Shown piece by piece: positions 35,927-44,022 of a stretch of DNA of 64,000 bases. The DNA comes from Xanthomonas floridensis (GTDB lineage: Bacteria; Pseudomonadota; Gammaproteobacteria; Xanthomonadales; Xanthomonadaceae), in assembly GCF_001642575.1 (NCBI RefSeq), contig NZ_LXNG01000002.1, forward strand, positions 62,001 to 126,000, written 5' to 3'. The stretch's first letter is position 1. Each line of letters begins with the position of its first letter. A model generated the notes under the pieces. The model had not been told where the DNA came from, did not search any database, and saw nothing but the letters and a program-made list of their open reading frames with translations. The translations under genes and the position numbers were made by a program.

Positions 35927-36436
35927 GAATGCGTGCGCTTGCTGCGCGGCTGCGGAGCGTCAGGTCGATGGCGCGTGCAAACGTCCGGCCCGGTGCTGCG
36001 CGCCCGGCGTCCGCGGATGCCCACAGCTCAATCGCAGCGCACGCTCACCGCACTGTCGCTTCAGGCCCCTGCGGCCATCGCGAGCGTGCGACGTGCACGT
36101 CGCCGCTGCGCCCGGCACCCGGTAACCCACCCCACTCACCCATCAGTTCACTGTTGTTTACCACCCAAGGAGCTTCACCATGAATGCGTGCGCTTGCTGC
36201 GCGGCTGCGGAGCGTCAGGTCGATGGCGCGTGCAAACGTCCGGCCCGGTGCTGCGCGCCCGGCGTCCGCGGATGCCCACAGCTCAATCGCAGCGCACGCT
36301 CACCGCACTGTCGCTTCAGGCCCCTGCGGCCATCGCGAGCGTGCGACGTGCACGTCGCCGCTGCGCCCGGCACCCGGTAACCCACCCCACTCACCCATCA
36401 GTTCACTGTTGTTTACCACCCAAGGAGCTTCACCAT
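35927..36436 (+). repeat. Exact 255-bp tandem duplication spanning the CD225 gene's upstream region and start codon
   Basis: Copy 1 is 35927-36181 and copy 2 is 36182-36436; I find no mismatch between them by eye. Each ends with CCAAGGAGCTTCACCATGA, so the ribosome binding site and ATG of the downstream gene are present twice. The first ATG (36180) opens a 66-codon frame (to 36380) made only of duplicated sequence. Confidence 0.93.
36180..36380 (+). other. 66-codon frame created by the duplication (probably spurious)
   Basis: It begins at a duplicated ribosome binding site and ATG (AAGGAG, 8 nt spacing), so it may well be translated. The predicted peptide (MNACACCAAAERQVDGACKR start, cysteine-rich) is merely the non-coding upstream sequence read in one frame and has no recognised family. 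Confidence 0.4.
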
Positions 36437-36779
36437 GAGTGCCATCCCGCCGCCGATCCATCCCTCGTCCAGCGCCGCACCCGGCCCGGTGCCTAACCAC
36501 CTGATCTGGGCGATCGTCTCCACCGTGCTCGGCTTCTGCCTGTGCTGCCCGGCCCTGATCACCGGCATCGTGGCGATCGTGTTCTCCAGCAAGGTCAATG
36601 GCCTGCTCAACATGGGCGACATCGACGGCGCGCGCCGCGCCTCCAATACCGCCAAGACCTGGTGCATCGTGACCAGTGTGCTGGCCGTGATCGGCCTGCT
36701 GATCAATATCGGCATGGTCGCCACCGGCGGCATGCAGGGCTACATGGACTACATGCAGCAGTTGCAGCACATGCAGTGA
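36435..36779 (+). CDS. CD225/dispanin family small membrane protein
   Basis: 114 residues. PNHLIWAIVSTVLGFCLCCP is the intramembrane helix with the conserved Cys pair of CD225/dispanin proteins (the family of eukaryotic IFITM). ALITGIVAIVFSSKVNGLLN, GDIDGARRASNTAKTWC and a second transmembrane helix (IVTSVLAVIGLLINIGM) complete it. Bacterial members have no established function. It has a strong ribosome binding site (AAGGAG) and overlaps the DUF2752 gene by 1 bp, a pairing often seen. Confidence 0.9.
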   Translation: MSAIPPPIHPSSSAAPGPVPNHLIWAIVSTVLGFCLCCPALITGIVAIVFSSKVNGLLNMGDIDGARRASNTAKTWCIVTSVLAVIGLLINIGMVATGGMQGYMDYMQQLQHMQ

Positions 36780-37189
36780 TGGAACTGCGTCCACGCCACT
36801 GGCTTGGACTGGGGGCGGCCACCAGCGTGGCCGCCTTTGGCGTGTCGCTGCTGTACCGCTTCGATCCGAACGCAAGCAACAGCCCGTTCCCGCCCTGCAT
36901 GTTCCGCGCCGTTACCGGCTGCTACTGCCCCGGCTGCGGCATGACCCGCGCATTGTATGCACTGGTGCATTTCGATCTCCCCGGCGCCTTCGCGATGAAC
37001 CCGGCAGCGGTCCTCGGCCTGTTCACCCTGCCCGGCCTGATCGCCTGGAAAGCCGGCTGGCGCGCGCAATGGTTCGCCCCGGTAGTGACCGTGATGTCCG
37101 AGCCGAAATTCTGGCTATGGGCATTGCCCATGTACTGGATTGCACGGAATCTGCCCTGGTTTCCGTTTACGCTGCTGGCGCCGGGTTAG
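36779..37189 (+). CDS. DUF2752 membrane protein
   Basis: 136 residues with three hydrophobic segments. It carries the defining YCPGCGMTRALYAL motif of DUF2752 (two cysteines in CPGC). Start ATG 36779 overlaps the stop of the CD225 gene (TGATG), indicating translational coupling. Function is unknown; the conserved cysteines and frequent pairing with CD225 proteins suggest a joint membrane role. Confidence 0.88.
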   Translation: MELRPRHWLGLGAATSVAAFGVSLLYRFDPNASNSPFPPCMFRAVTGCYCPGCGMTRALYALVHFDLPGAFAMNPAAVLGLFTLPGLIAWKAGWRAQWFAPVVTVMSEPKFWLWALPMYWIARNLPWFPFTLLAPG

Positions 37190-37322
37190 GGGCTACACGC
37201 AACTCGGTGGGGCCTGCCGCGGCTGGTGTTCGAGTCAGCGGCTGCAAGGCCCCTTCCAGGGTCAACTGCGGGTCGCCTGACATCGGGCGACGCTGACTCC
37301 ACGTCCTGGACCGCTGCAAGTC

Positions 37323-38216
37323 CTACCGCACCCATCCCGCAATCACCAACAACGCCAGCACCACCATCCACAGCAGCAGCACGCGCCAGACCAGGCTCAT
37401 TGCATCGCGCACTTCCGGCAGCCGGCGCCACACCGGCACCAGTCCCGAATCGGTGTAGTCGTGGGCTTCCTCGCGCAGGTCGGCACTGACGCTGGCACGC
37501 GCCACCGCGCCCAGGAAATGCGGCTCCAGCGTCCAGCGGTTGCCGTGTGCTTCGCGCCAGGCCCGAAACACCGTGTCGAAATTGCCCACCAGCGCCATCG
37601 ACACCGTGATCAGCTGCGCCACCGGCCATTCCAGCACCGCCAGCAACCAACGCGCACCAGCGAGGTTGCGTGGCGGCAGCAGCACCGCCAGCGGGCTTTC
37701 CACCGCCAGGGCGGTCAGCCGATACAGCACCGCGCCGAACGGCCCCAGCAGCAGGAACCACCACAGCACGGCGAACCAGCGGCGCAGGCCGTTGACCACC
37801 ACCGCCTCCACCAGCGACGGCGCATCCTCATGCACGCTGCCACCGGCCGCCTGCAGGTGCGAAATTGCCTCGCGTCGCGCGCCAGGCGCATCGGCGTCGA
37901 TCACCGCTTCGACATCGCGATCCAGATCGCGCGGGCCCCAGGTCCAGGCCAGCACCGCCACGCCGAACAGCAGCGACAGGAAGCCGTGCCACACATCGTC
38001 CAGCGCCCATTGCAGCAGCGCGACCACGACCAGCACCGGCAATAGCGCCAGCAGCACGCCGTAGCGGTCTTGCCACGCACCGCGCCCAGCGGCGTAGCTG
38101 TCCAGCCGGCGCAGCCAGTGGCCGAACCATTCGAAACGCCGCAGCCTGGCCACCTGCGCCGGCACCAGATGGCCCAGCGTGAGTGCGACGACGACGGCAA
38201 CCAGGGTGGTGAACAT
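37323..38216 (-). CDS. ampE: AmpE-like regulatory membrane protein
   Basis: 297 residues with several transmembrane helices (N-terminal MFTTLVAVVVALTLGHLVP, central LLALLPVLVVVALLQWAL, C-terminal LLLWMVVLALLVIAGW). WRRLPEVRDAMSLVWRVLLL and EAVVVNGLRRWFAVLWWFLL are typical of AmpE, a membrane sensor-like protein that, with AmpD, influences ampC beta-lactamase induction in enterobacteria. No ampD is adjacent in this window, so the role here is inferred from family membership only. Confidence 0.82.
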   Translation of the reverse strand: MFTTLVAVVVALTLGHLVPAQVARLRRFEWFGHWLRRLDSYAAGRGAWQDRYGVLLALLPVLVVVALLQWALDDVWHGFLSLLFGVAVLAWTWGPRDLDRDVEAVIDADAPGARREAISHLQAAGGSVHEDAPSLVEAVVVNGLRRWFAVLWWFLLLGPFGAVLYRLTALAVESPLAVLLPPRNLAGARWLLAVLEWPVAQLITVSMALVGNFDTVFRAWREAHGNRWTLEPHFLGAVARASVSADLREEAHDYTDSGLVPVWRRLPEVRDAMSLVWRVLLLWMVVLALLVIAGWVR

Positions 38217-38343
38217 GGGTGTCCCTCCTCAGCCGAGTCTAGCCGAGCAGACGCAACCGGACTGCAACAACGCGTCTGCGCCGTTTGCAGGCGCGGCAGC
38301 GCGCTGCACGGCGAGCGGGCCGCAAGGGGCGACGCCGAGGCAC

Positions 38344-39243
38344 TCAGCCATGGGTGCGATACCAGTGCTCGATCAGCGCGCGCGCAATCGAGATGGCCGG
38401 CGGCAAGCCGATGCCCTCGTCTCCCCCCTGCCCGGCCAGCGCTGCACCGACCTCGGCATGGCTGACCCAGCGTGCGTCTTCCAGCTCGCCGGTGACCTGC
38501 GGCACCTCGCTGGCGGCCGCATGCGCACTGAAGCCCAGCATCAACGCGCCGGGAAATGGCCACGGCTGCGCGCCCAGGTAGCTGCAGTGCTGGATCCGCA
38601 CGCGGGTCTCCTCGTGCACTTCGCGCGCCACGGTCTGCTCCAGCGATTCGCCCGGCTCGACGAAGCCGGCAATCACCGAATAGCGCCGTGGCGCCCAGCT
38701 GGCCTGGCGGCCCAGCAGCAGCCGCTGCCCGTCACTGACCGCAACGATGATCGCCGGGTCCACGCGTGGGTAGTGCTCGGTCTGGCATTGCGTGCAATGC
38801 GCGATGAAGCCGGCACGGCGAAACACGATCGCCCCGCCGCAGACGCCGCAAAACCGCGTGCGCGCCTGCCAATGCAACATCGCCCGCGCATACGACACCG
38901 CAGTGGCAATGTCTGCCGGCCATTCGGCTGCCGCCTGGCGCAGGTCTACCCGTTGCGGCGCCTTCAGATCGAGCGGGTCGGCCGACAGGCAGAACCAGCC
39001 CTGGCCATCACGCACCCCCAGGAAGATCGCCGCCTCCGGCCCGTCGGCAAGCGCGGCGCCCTGCAGCAACAGCGGCTGCCCCTGCGCATCGGCCAGAGCA
39101 GTGCCCTTGGCATCGATCAACAGCACATGGCCCTGCATCCACAGCTGCGCCAGGGCAGCCGGGTCGTCACGCAGCGCATCGGCGCGATCCAGTGGCGCGT
39201 GGGTGAAGGCAAAACCGGACAACGGAAGAGTGGATTCTGACAT
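38344..39243 (-). CDS. nudC: NAD(P)H pyrophosphatase / NADH diphosphatase (Nudix)
   Basis: 299 residues from ATG 39243. A four-cysteine zinc ribbon (CGVCGG ... CTQC, about 135-155) precedes the Nudix domain with GFVEPGESLEQTVAREVHEE (G-x5-E-x7-RE-x2-EE) and the NudC-specific SQPWPFP-like segment (AQPWPFPGALMLGF). The enzyme cleaves NADH to NMNH and AMP and can de-cap NAD-RNA. A continuous upstream frame to 39516 is present but reads imperfect repeats and is not family-like. Confidence 0.93.
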   Translation of the reverse strand: MSESTLPLSGFAFTHAPLDRADALRDDPAALAQLWMQGHVLLIDAKGTALADAQGQPLLLQGAALADGPEAAIFLGVRDGQGWFCLSADPLDLKAPQRVDLRQAAAEWPADIATAVSYARAMLHWQARTRFCGVCGGAIVFRRAGFIAHCTQCQTEHYPRVDPAIIVAVSDGQRLLLGRQASWAPRRYSVIAGFVEPGESLEQTVAREVHEETRVRIQHCSYLGAQPWPFPGALMLGFSAHAAASEVPQVTGELEDARWVSHAEVGAALAGQGGDEGIGLPPAISIARALIEHWYRTHG

Positions 39244-39609
39244 CGGCGCAAGCCTGCCGATAATCGGCGACACCCGCAACCATGCCGCGCACAGTCGTCG
39301 CACACCCCACGCTGCACGTTCAGACGCTGACGCGATGGCTGCGAGCGATCGGTGCACTGCCAGCGGTTGCGGACATTGCGGCCCTGCTGCGCGCTGGCAC
39401 AGCGGCGCGCACCCAGCCAACGCAAGCGTCCATCGGCGCAGCGCAGGCGATTGCTGGCAGCGCGGCCCCGCCGCAGCGCGCTTGTGCAGCGGCACCCAAC
39501 CAGCCACCGCAAGCACGCTCCAGCCAGCAGTGTTGCCGAGTGAACTCAGCCGCTGGATCGATCACCACCGTGGACGCGTGCCACATGCATCCACGCCAGC
39601 ACGCACGCC
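39244..39609. other. Intergenic region between nudC and erpA with an imperfect 87-bp repeat
   Basis: About 366 bp with no supported gene. Two imperfect copies of an ~87-bp unit are visible (for example GGCACAGCGGCGCGCACCCA at about 39399 versus TGTGCAGCGGCACCCAACCA at about 39485). Confidence 0.5.
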
Positions 39610-39996
39610 TTACACGCTGAAGCTGCTCCCGCACCCGCAGGTGGTCTTGGCATTGGGGTTGCGGATCACGAACTGCGCGCCGGTCAGGCTTTCGGTGTAG
39701 TCCACCTCGGCACCCATCAGGTACTGCAGGCTCAGCGGGTCGACCAGCAGCGTCACGCCGTCGGTGGCCACGGCCAGATCGTCTTCGGCGCGGTTCTCGT
39801 CGAACTCGAACCCGTACTGGAAGCCGGAACACCCGCCGCCCTGGATGTACACGCGCAACGCCAGGTCGGCGTTACCTTCTTCCTGGATCAGCTCGCGCAC
39901 CTTGGCGGCGGCAGCGCCGGAGAAGTTCAACGGCCGGTCGATGGACTGGTAGTCCGGCGCCGGGGCGGCAGTGGGAAGCGAAACGAGCGTACTCAT
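39610..39996 (-). CDS. erpA: A-type iron-sulfur cluster insertion protein ErpA
   Basis: 128 residues from ATG 39996. HesB/IscA-type fold: [40 protein letters not shown] with the first cysteine, and the C-terminal CGCGSSF pair. These three cysteines bind and pass on Fe-S clusters to apo-enzymes. An upstream in-frame ATG at 40026 is less likely. It sits next to the bactofilin gene but with a 80-bp gap and probably its own promoter. Confidence 0.94.
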   Translation of the reverse strand: MSTLVSLPTAAPAPDYQSIDRPLNFSGAAAAKVRELIQEEGNADLALRVYIQGGGCSGFQYGFEFDENRAEDDLAVATDGVTLLVDPLSLQYLMGAEVDYTESLTGAQFVIRNPNAKTTCGCGSSFSV

Positions 39997-40076
39997 GCCG
40001 TCAGCATGGGGGCCGGGCGGCTTCACTTCAAGCCGAATGTGCCGGCCACACGCTCGCGCTTCAGCCGCAGCGAGGC

Positions 40077-40526
40077 TCAGGCGTCGGCAGTTTCGGGCTG
40101 CGCGGCCTTGGCCGACTCGGCGCGATGGCCTTCCGGGGCCGGCAGCGCCGCGGTGGCGCCTGCGGCGGCGGCATGGATCAGGCGTCCGGTGAGCTGCGCG
40201 CCGGCGCTCATCTCCACCACCTGGTAATGCACGTTGCCCTGCACGCGCGCATTTGCGGCCAGTTCGACCCGCTCGGCGGCGTGCACGTCGCCGGTCAACT
40301 GGCCGTTGATGATCACCACCGGCGCGCGCACTTCGCCCTCGATGCTGCCCTGCTCGGCCACGGTCAAGGTGGCGCTGGCGCCGTCTTCGGCAATCACCTT
40401 GCCCAGGATGCGGCCTTCCACATACAGGCCGCCGCTGAACATCAGGTCGCCGCGGATCACCACCTGCGGCCCGATCAAGGTATCGACCACGGTCTGCGCA
40501 CCACGGTTGGATTTATTTCCGAACAT
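40077..40526 (-). CDS. Bactofilin (polymer-forming cytoskeletal protein)
   Basis: 149 residues. The central right-handed beta-helix repeat ([70 protein letters not shown]) is diagnostic of bactofilins, which polymerise into filaments for cell shape and polarity. Short disordered tails flank it. It is 3 bp downstream of the DUF6776 membrane protein, so they form an operon and may interact. Confidence 0.93.
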   Translation of the reverse strand: MFGNKSNRGAQTVVDTLIGPQVVIRGDLMFSGGLYVEGRILGKVIAEDGASATLTVAEQGSIEGEVRAPVVIINGQLTGDVHAAERVELAANARVQGNVHYQVVEMSAGAQLTGRLIHAAAAGATAALPAPEGHRAESAKAAQPETADA

Positions 40527-40529
40527 GAG

Positions 40530-41273
40530 CTACTCCCCCGCGCCATTGCCGGCGACTTTCCAATCGAATGTCTGGTTGACCGGCGCCCCATCGCCGCTCA
40601 GGGAGATTTTGACACGTTGCGGGGTGAAATCCTTCGGCAGGATCACGCTGCCGTCCAGCTGCTGGAAATAGCGGAACGAATACGGCTGACCGGCGGCATC
40701 GGGCTTCTGGTGCAGCTCGTTCCAGCTCACCGTCACCAGCTTGCCGGCGCGCACGCCTTCCACCGCAAAGCGCAGCTGGCCCTGGCTGATCGCACCACGG
40801 TTGAGGTTCTGGGTCAGCACCACGCTGTAGTTCCAGGTGCCGCCGGCCTCGGCAGTGAACTGCACCGAATGCGCGTTGAGTCCCTTGCGCTGCGCGGTGG
40901 AGCCCACCAGCCGCTCGTAGAAGGCCACGTCGGCGCGCAGCGCGGCGATCTGCTCGTCGCGTTCGGCCAGCGAAGCCTGCACTTCGGTATTGGCGGCGCG
41001 GCTGATCTTGTCGGACATCGCCAGGTTGACCTGGCGCTGCTGCAACTGCTCAATCAGCTTGCGCTGCTGGGCCTGGCGGCGCTGTACCTGCTGCAACGCC
41101 GCCTCGGCCTGGGCCAGGCGGGGCGCTGCCGTCCGCGTGGCCATCCACCACACGCCGCCCAGCGATGCCAGCCACAGCAGGGCGATCACGCCCCACAGCC
41201 AGCGGCCGCTGGATGGACCACCGCCCGGCTCCCGTTGGACGATCTGAACGCGTGCGGCTGGTCTCATGGGCAT
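40530..41273 (-). CDS. DUF6776-type membrane protein with coiled coil, bactofilin partner
   Basis: 247 residues. One N-terminal transmembrane helix (LWGVIALLWLASLGGVWWM, about 25-43) is followed by a long Gln/Ala-rich coiled coil (about 50-115; LAQAEAALQQVQRRQAQQRK) and a periplasmic beta domain (NYSVVLTQNLNRGAISQGQL, FRYFQQLDGSVILP). No enzyme motif. The conserved pairing with bactofilin suggests that it anchors or positions the filament at the envelope; this is inference. Confidence 0.8.
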   Translation of the reverse strand: MPMRPAARVQIVQREPGGGPSSGRWLWGVIALLWLASLGGVWWMATRTAAPRLAQAEAALQQVQRRQAQQRKLIEQLQQRQVNLAMSDKISRAANTEVQASLAERDEQIAALRADVAFYERLVGSTAQRKGLNAHSVQFTAEAGGTWNYSVVLTQNLNRGAISQGQLRFAVEGVRAGKLVTVSWNELHQKPDAAGQPYSFRYFQQLDGSVILPKDFTPQRVKISLSGDGAPVNQTFDWKVAGNGAGE

Positions 41274-41395
41274 CGGGTCCGGACGGGCCGGCGCTGTAGG
41301 CGGCGGCGTAGTGTGCCAGAGCCCCGGCGGCCGTCACGCTGGCGCTCGGCCGGCGGTTATCCGATAGTTCCGCATTGTTCGCAGGAAGCACCGCC

Positions 41396-42022
41396 ATGAG
41401 CGAGGCCCATCTGTTCGTGATCGGCATCCTGCTGGCCTGGCTGGCCGGCATCCGCGTCTATCTCACCGTGTTCGGGGTCGGCCTGGCCGGCCTGCTCGGC
41501 TGGATCGAGCTGCCGCCCGCCCTGCATCCGGCGCAGTCGTGGTGGGTGCTGGGCACCTCCGGCGCGCTGGCGGTGGCCGAATTCTTCGCCGACAAGATTC
41601 CCGGCGTGGATTCGGGCTGGGATCTGTTGCAGACCCTGGCGCGGGTGCCGGCTGGCGCATTCCTGGCCGCCGCCACGCTGTCGCCCGACGGCGACCTGAG
41701 TACCGGCGTGCTGGCTGCCGGTGCAGGGGTGGCGCTGACCAGCCACACGCTCAAGGCCGGCAGCCGTGCCTTGCTCAACACCTCACCCGAGCCGGCCAGC
41801 AACTGGGTTGCCTCGCTGGCCGAGGACACCATCGCCACCACCGCATTGGCCTTGGCGCTGGCGCACCCGTGGCTGGCGTTGAGCCTGGCCGTGGGGTCCA
41901 GCGTGCTGGCCGCGCTGCTGGTGTGGTGGGTGTGGCGACTGCTGTGGCGTGGCATGCGCCGGCTGGTCGCGCCGGTGCGCGCGGCAAGCACGCCGGCTGC
42001 ACGCCGCTCCCCGCTATCGTGA
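41396..42022 (+). CDS. DUF4126 membrane protein
   Basis: 208 residues. Hydrophobic throughout, with the conserved opening AGIRVYLTVFGVGLAGLLGW, ADKIPGVDSGWDLLQT and SHTLKAGSRALLNTSPEPAS. These are DUF4126 hallmarks. Function is unknown. ATG 41396 has GGAAG upstream (CGCAGGAAGCACCGCCATG); an earlier TTG start at 41375 is possible but less likely. The next gene starts 38 bp later. Confidence 0.85.
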   Translation: MSEAHLFVIGILLAWLAGIRVYLTVFGVGLAGLLGWIELPPALHPAQSWWVLGTSGALAVAEFFADKIPGVDSGWDLLQTLARVPAGAFLAAATLSPDGDLSTGVLAAGAGVALTSHTLKAGSRALLNTSPEPASNWVASLAEDTIATTALALALAHPWLALSLAVGSSVLAALLVWWVWRLLWRGMRRLVAPVRAASTPAARRSPLS

Positions 42023-42060
42023 AGTTCATCGCATAATCATCGCGACTGCAGGGAGTATCG

Positions 42061-44022
42061 ATGGCCGCCCGAGATCCGGTTCCTTTCACCACCCGTGACG
42101 ACACCGCCACGCGTAATCGTCCGTTGCGCGCCGAGACGCCGCCGGCCGACTACTGGCGTCGCTGGGCCGACGAGGCCGCCAGCGCCGTCGAGAGCGCCGC
42201 GCCGGTGAGCGCCGCGATCATTCCCGCGCCTGCCGCGGCCACCGCGCCCAGCCAGGCGACGCCGCTCGCGCCGGTGCAGGCTGCGGCCGCCGTCGCCACC
42301 CCGCGCGCCTCGGCTGCACCGCCGCCTGCTGCGGCGCCTGCGACTACGTCCGACGGCGGCGACACCATCGCGGCCGATGCGCCGTATCGCGTACTGATCG
42401 TCGAAGACGACCGCTCGCAGGCCCTGTTCGCACAGAGCGTGCTGCATGGCGCCGGCATGCATGCGCAAGTCGAAATGACCGCCGCCAGCGTGCCGCAGGC
42501 GATCCAGGACTACCACCCGGACCTGATCCTGATGGATCTGCACATGCCCGAGCTGGACGGTATCCGCCTGACCACCCTGATTCGTCAGCAACCCGGCCAG
42601 CAGCTGCTGCCGATCGTATTCCTGACCGGCGACCCGGACCCGGAGCGCCAGTTCGAAGTGCTCGACAGCGGCGCCGACGACTTCCTGACCAAACCGATCC
42701 GCCCACGTCATCTCATCGCGGCGGTCTCCAACCGTATCCGCCGTGCGCGCCAGCAGGCACTGCAGCAGGCCGGCGAGCAGATCAGTGCGCGCAGCAATCC
42801 GGAAACCGGTTTGCCCACGCGCGGCCACGTGATGGACCTGCTCGGCGAAGCGCTGGAGCGCAAGCAGGCTGGCGGGCTGTTCTTCATCGAGATCGCCAGC
42901 GCGCTCGGCCTGCGCGAGCGTTACGGCTATGCCGCCTACGAGCGGTTGATGACCCAGGCCGGGCATCGCCTGGCCACCGCCGCACAGCCCTACCCGCTGG
43001 CCCGCCTGAACGACAACAGCTTCCTGCTGCTGGCCGTGGAGATGGACGAAGCCAGCCTGGAGCAGCGCGCGCTGGACATCCGCGAGCGGCTTTCCGCCAA
43101 TGCCTTTGCGGTCCGCGAGGAAGAATCGGTGCACGTGCGCTGCGCCATCGGCGCCGCGCCGTTGAGCCTGGGCTTCGACGATACCGGCAGCGCGCTGGAG
43201 GCGGTCGAACGCACTGCGCTGCAGGCGCGCCTGCGCAGCGACGGCGTGCAGACCTATCTGGCCCCCAGCCAGGCCGAGCAGCAGGAACAACTGCGCCTGG
43301 TCGAAGGCCAGCTGGAACTGGCCTACCAGCCCATCGTGGCGGTGGCCGGCGGCGACACCGCGCAGTACCAGGTGCTGCTGCGGCTGCGCCAGGCCGATGG
43401 CACGCTGCTGTCGGCGGGCCAGGTCATCCCCGCCGCCGAGGCGGCCGGGCGCATCGCCGATCTCGACCAGCAGGTCATGGACCACGCGCTCGGGCTGCTG
43501 CACCTGTACCAGCACGCCAGCCCGCCGCTGCGGCTGTTCGTCTCGCAGTCCCCGCGCACCCTGGCGCGCGACGCGTTCGCCGACTGGCTGCTCAAGGCGC
43601 TGGCCGAACGCGGCGTGGCCGGGCAATCGTTGATCGTGGACCTGCGCCTGGACGATGCCTTGATCCACGCGGTCACGGTGCAGCAGTTCTGCGCCAAGCT
43701 GATGCCGGCCGGCGTGCAGTTCTGCCTCAGCCAGTTCGAACCGGGCGACGAAGCCAATGCCCTGCTCAGCCAATTGCCGCTGAGTTTCGTGCGCATGGCC
43801 AACCGCTTCGCCGATGCGCATGGCAATGCCGCCGTGCGCGACGAGCTGCGCGGCGTGATCGACATCGCCCACCAGCGCGGCCTGTTGATCATCGGCCAAC
43901 GCATCGAAGATCCGCAGGCCGCCGCGGCCATGTGGATGAGCGGCGTGGATTTCATCCAGGGCAACCTGGTGCAGACCGTCGGCAAGGAACTGGACTTCGA
44001 CTTCACGAACGCGGTGCTCTAA
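42061..44022 (+). CDS. Response-regulator protein with degenerate GGDEF and EAL domains
   Basis: 653 residues. An Ala/Pro-rich N-terminus (1-105) precedes a receiver domain (VLIVEDDRSQ, phospho-Asp in LILMDLHMPELDG, TKPI). Next is a degenerate GGDEF domain (RLNDNSF where GGDEF would be, about 320) and an EAL domain whose signature is YQVLLRL, the catalytic Glu of the E-x-LLR motif being Gln. Neither cyclase nor phosphodiesterase activity is expected; a c-di-GMP-sensing or protein-interaction role like FimX-type proteins is more likely. The following hybrid kinase starts on the next base after the stop, so it is its likely partner. Confidence 0.9.
   Translation: MAARDPVPFTTRDDTATRNRPLRAETPPADYWRRWADEAASAVESAAPVSAAIIPAPAAATAPSQATPLAPVQAAAAVATPRASAAPPPAAAPATTSDGGDTIAADAPYRVLIVEDDRSQALFAQSVLHGAGMHAQVEMTAASVPQAIQDYHPDLILMDLHMPELDGIRLTTLIRQQPGQQLLPIVFLTGDPDPERQFEVLDSGADDFLTKPIRPRHLIAAVSNRIRRARQQALQQAGEQISARSNPETGLPTRGHVMDLLGEALERKQAGGLFFIEIASALGLRERYGYAAYERLMTQAGHRLATAAQPYPLARLNDNSFLLLAVEMDEASLEQRALDIRERLSANAFAVREEESVHVRCAIGAAPLSLGFDDTGSALEAVERTALQARLRSDGVQTYLAPSQAEQQEQLRLVEGQLELAYQPIVAVAGGDTAQYQVLLRLRQADGTLLSAGQVIPAAEAAGRIADLDQQVMDHALGLLHLYQHASPPLRLFVSQSPRTLARDAFADWLLKALAERGVAGQSLIVDLRLDDALIHAVTVQQFCAKLMPAGVQFCLSQFEPGDEANALLSQLPLSFVRMANRFADAHGNAAVRDELRGVIDIAHQRGLLIIGQRIEDPQAAAAMWMSGVDFIQGNLVQTVGKELDFDFTNAVL

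Noticed and set aside
38344-39516. NudC with a 91-residue N-terminal extension
   Set aside because: The extension consists of imperfect ~29-residue repeats from an 87-bp DNA repeat and does not match NudC; ATG 39243 gives the normal protein.
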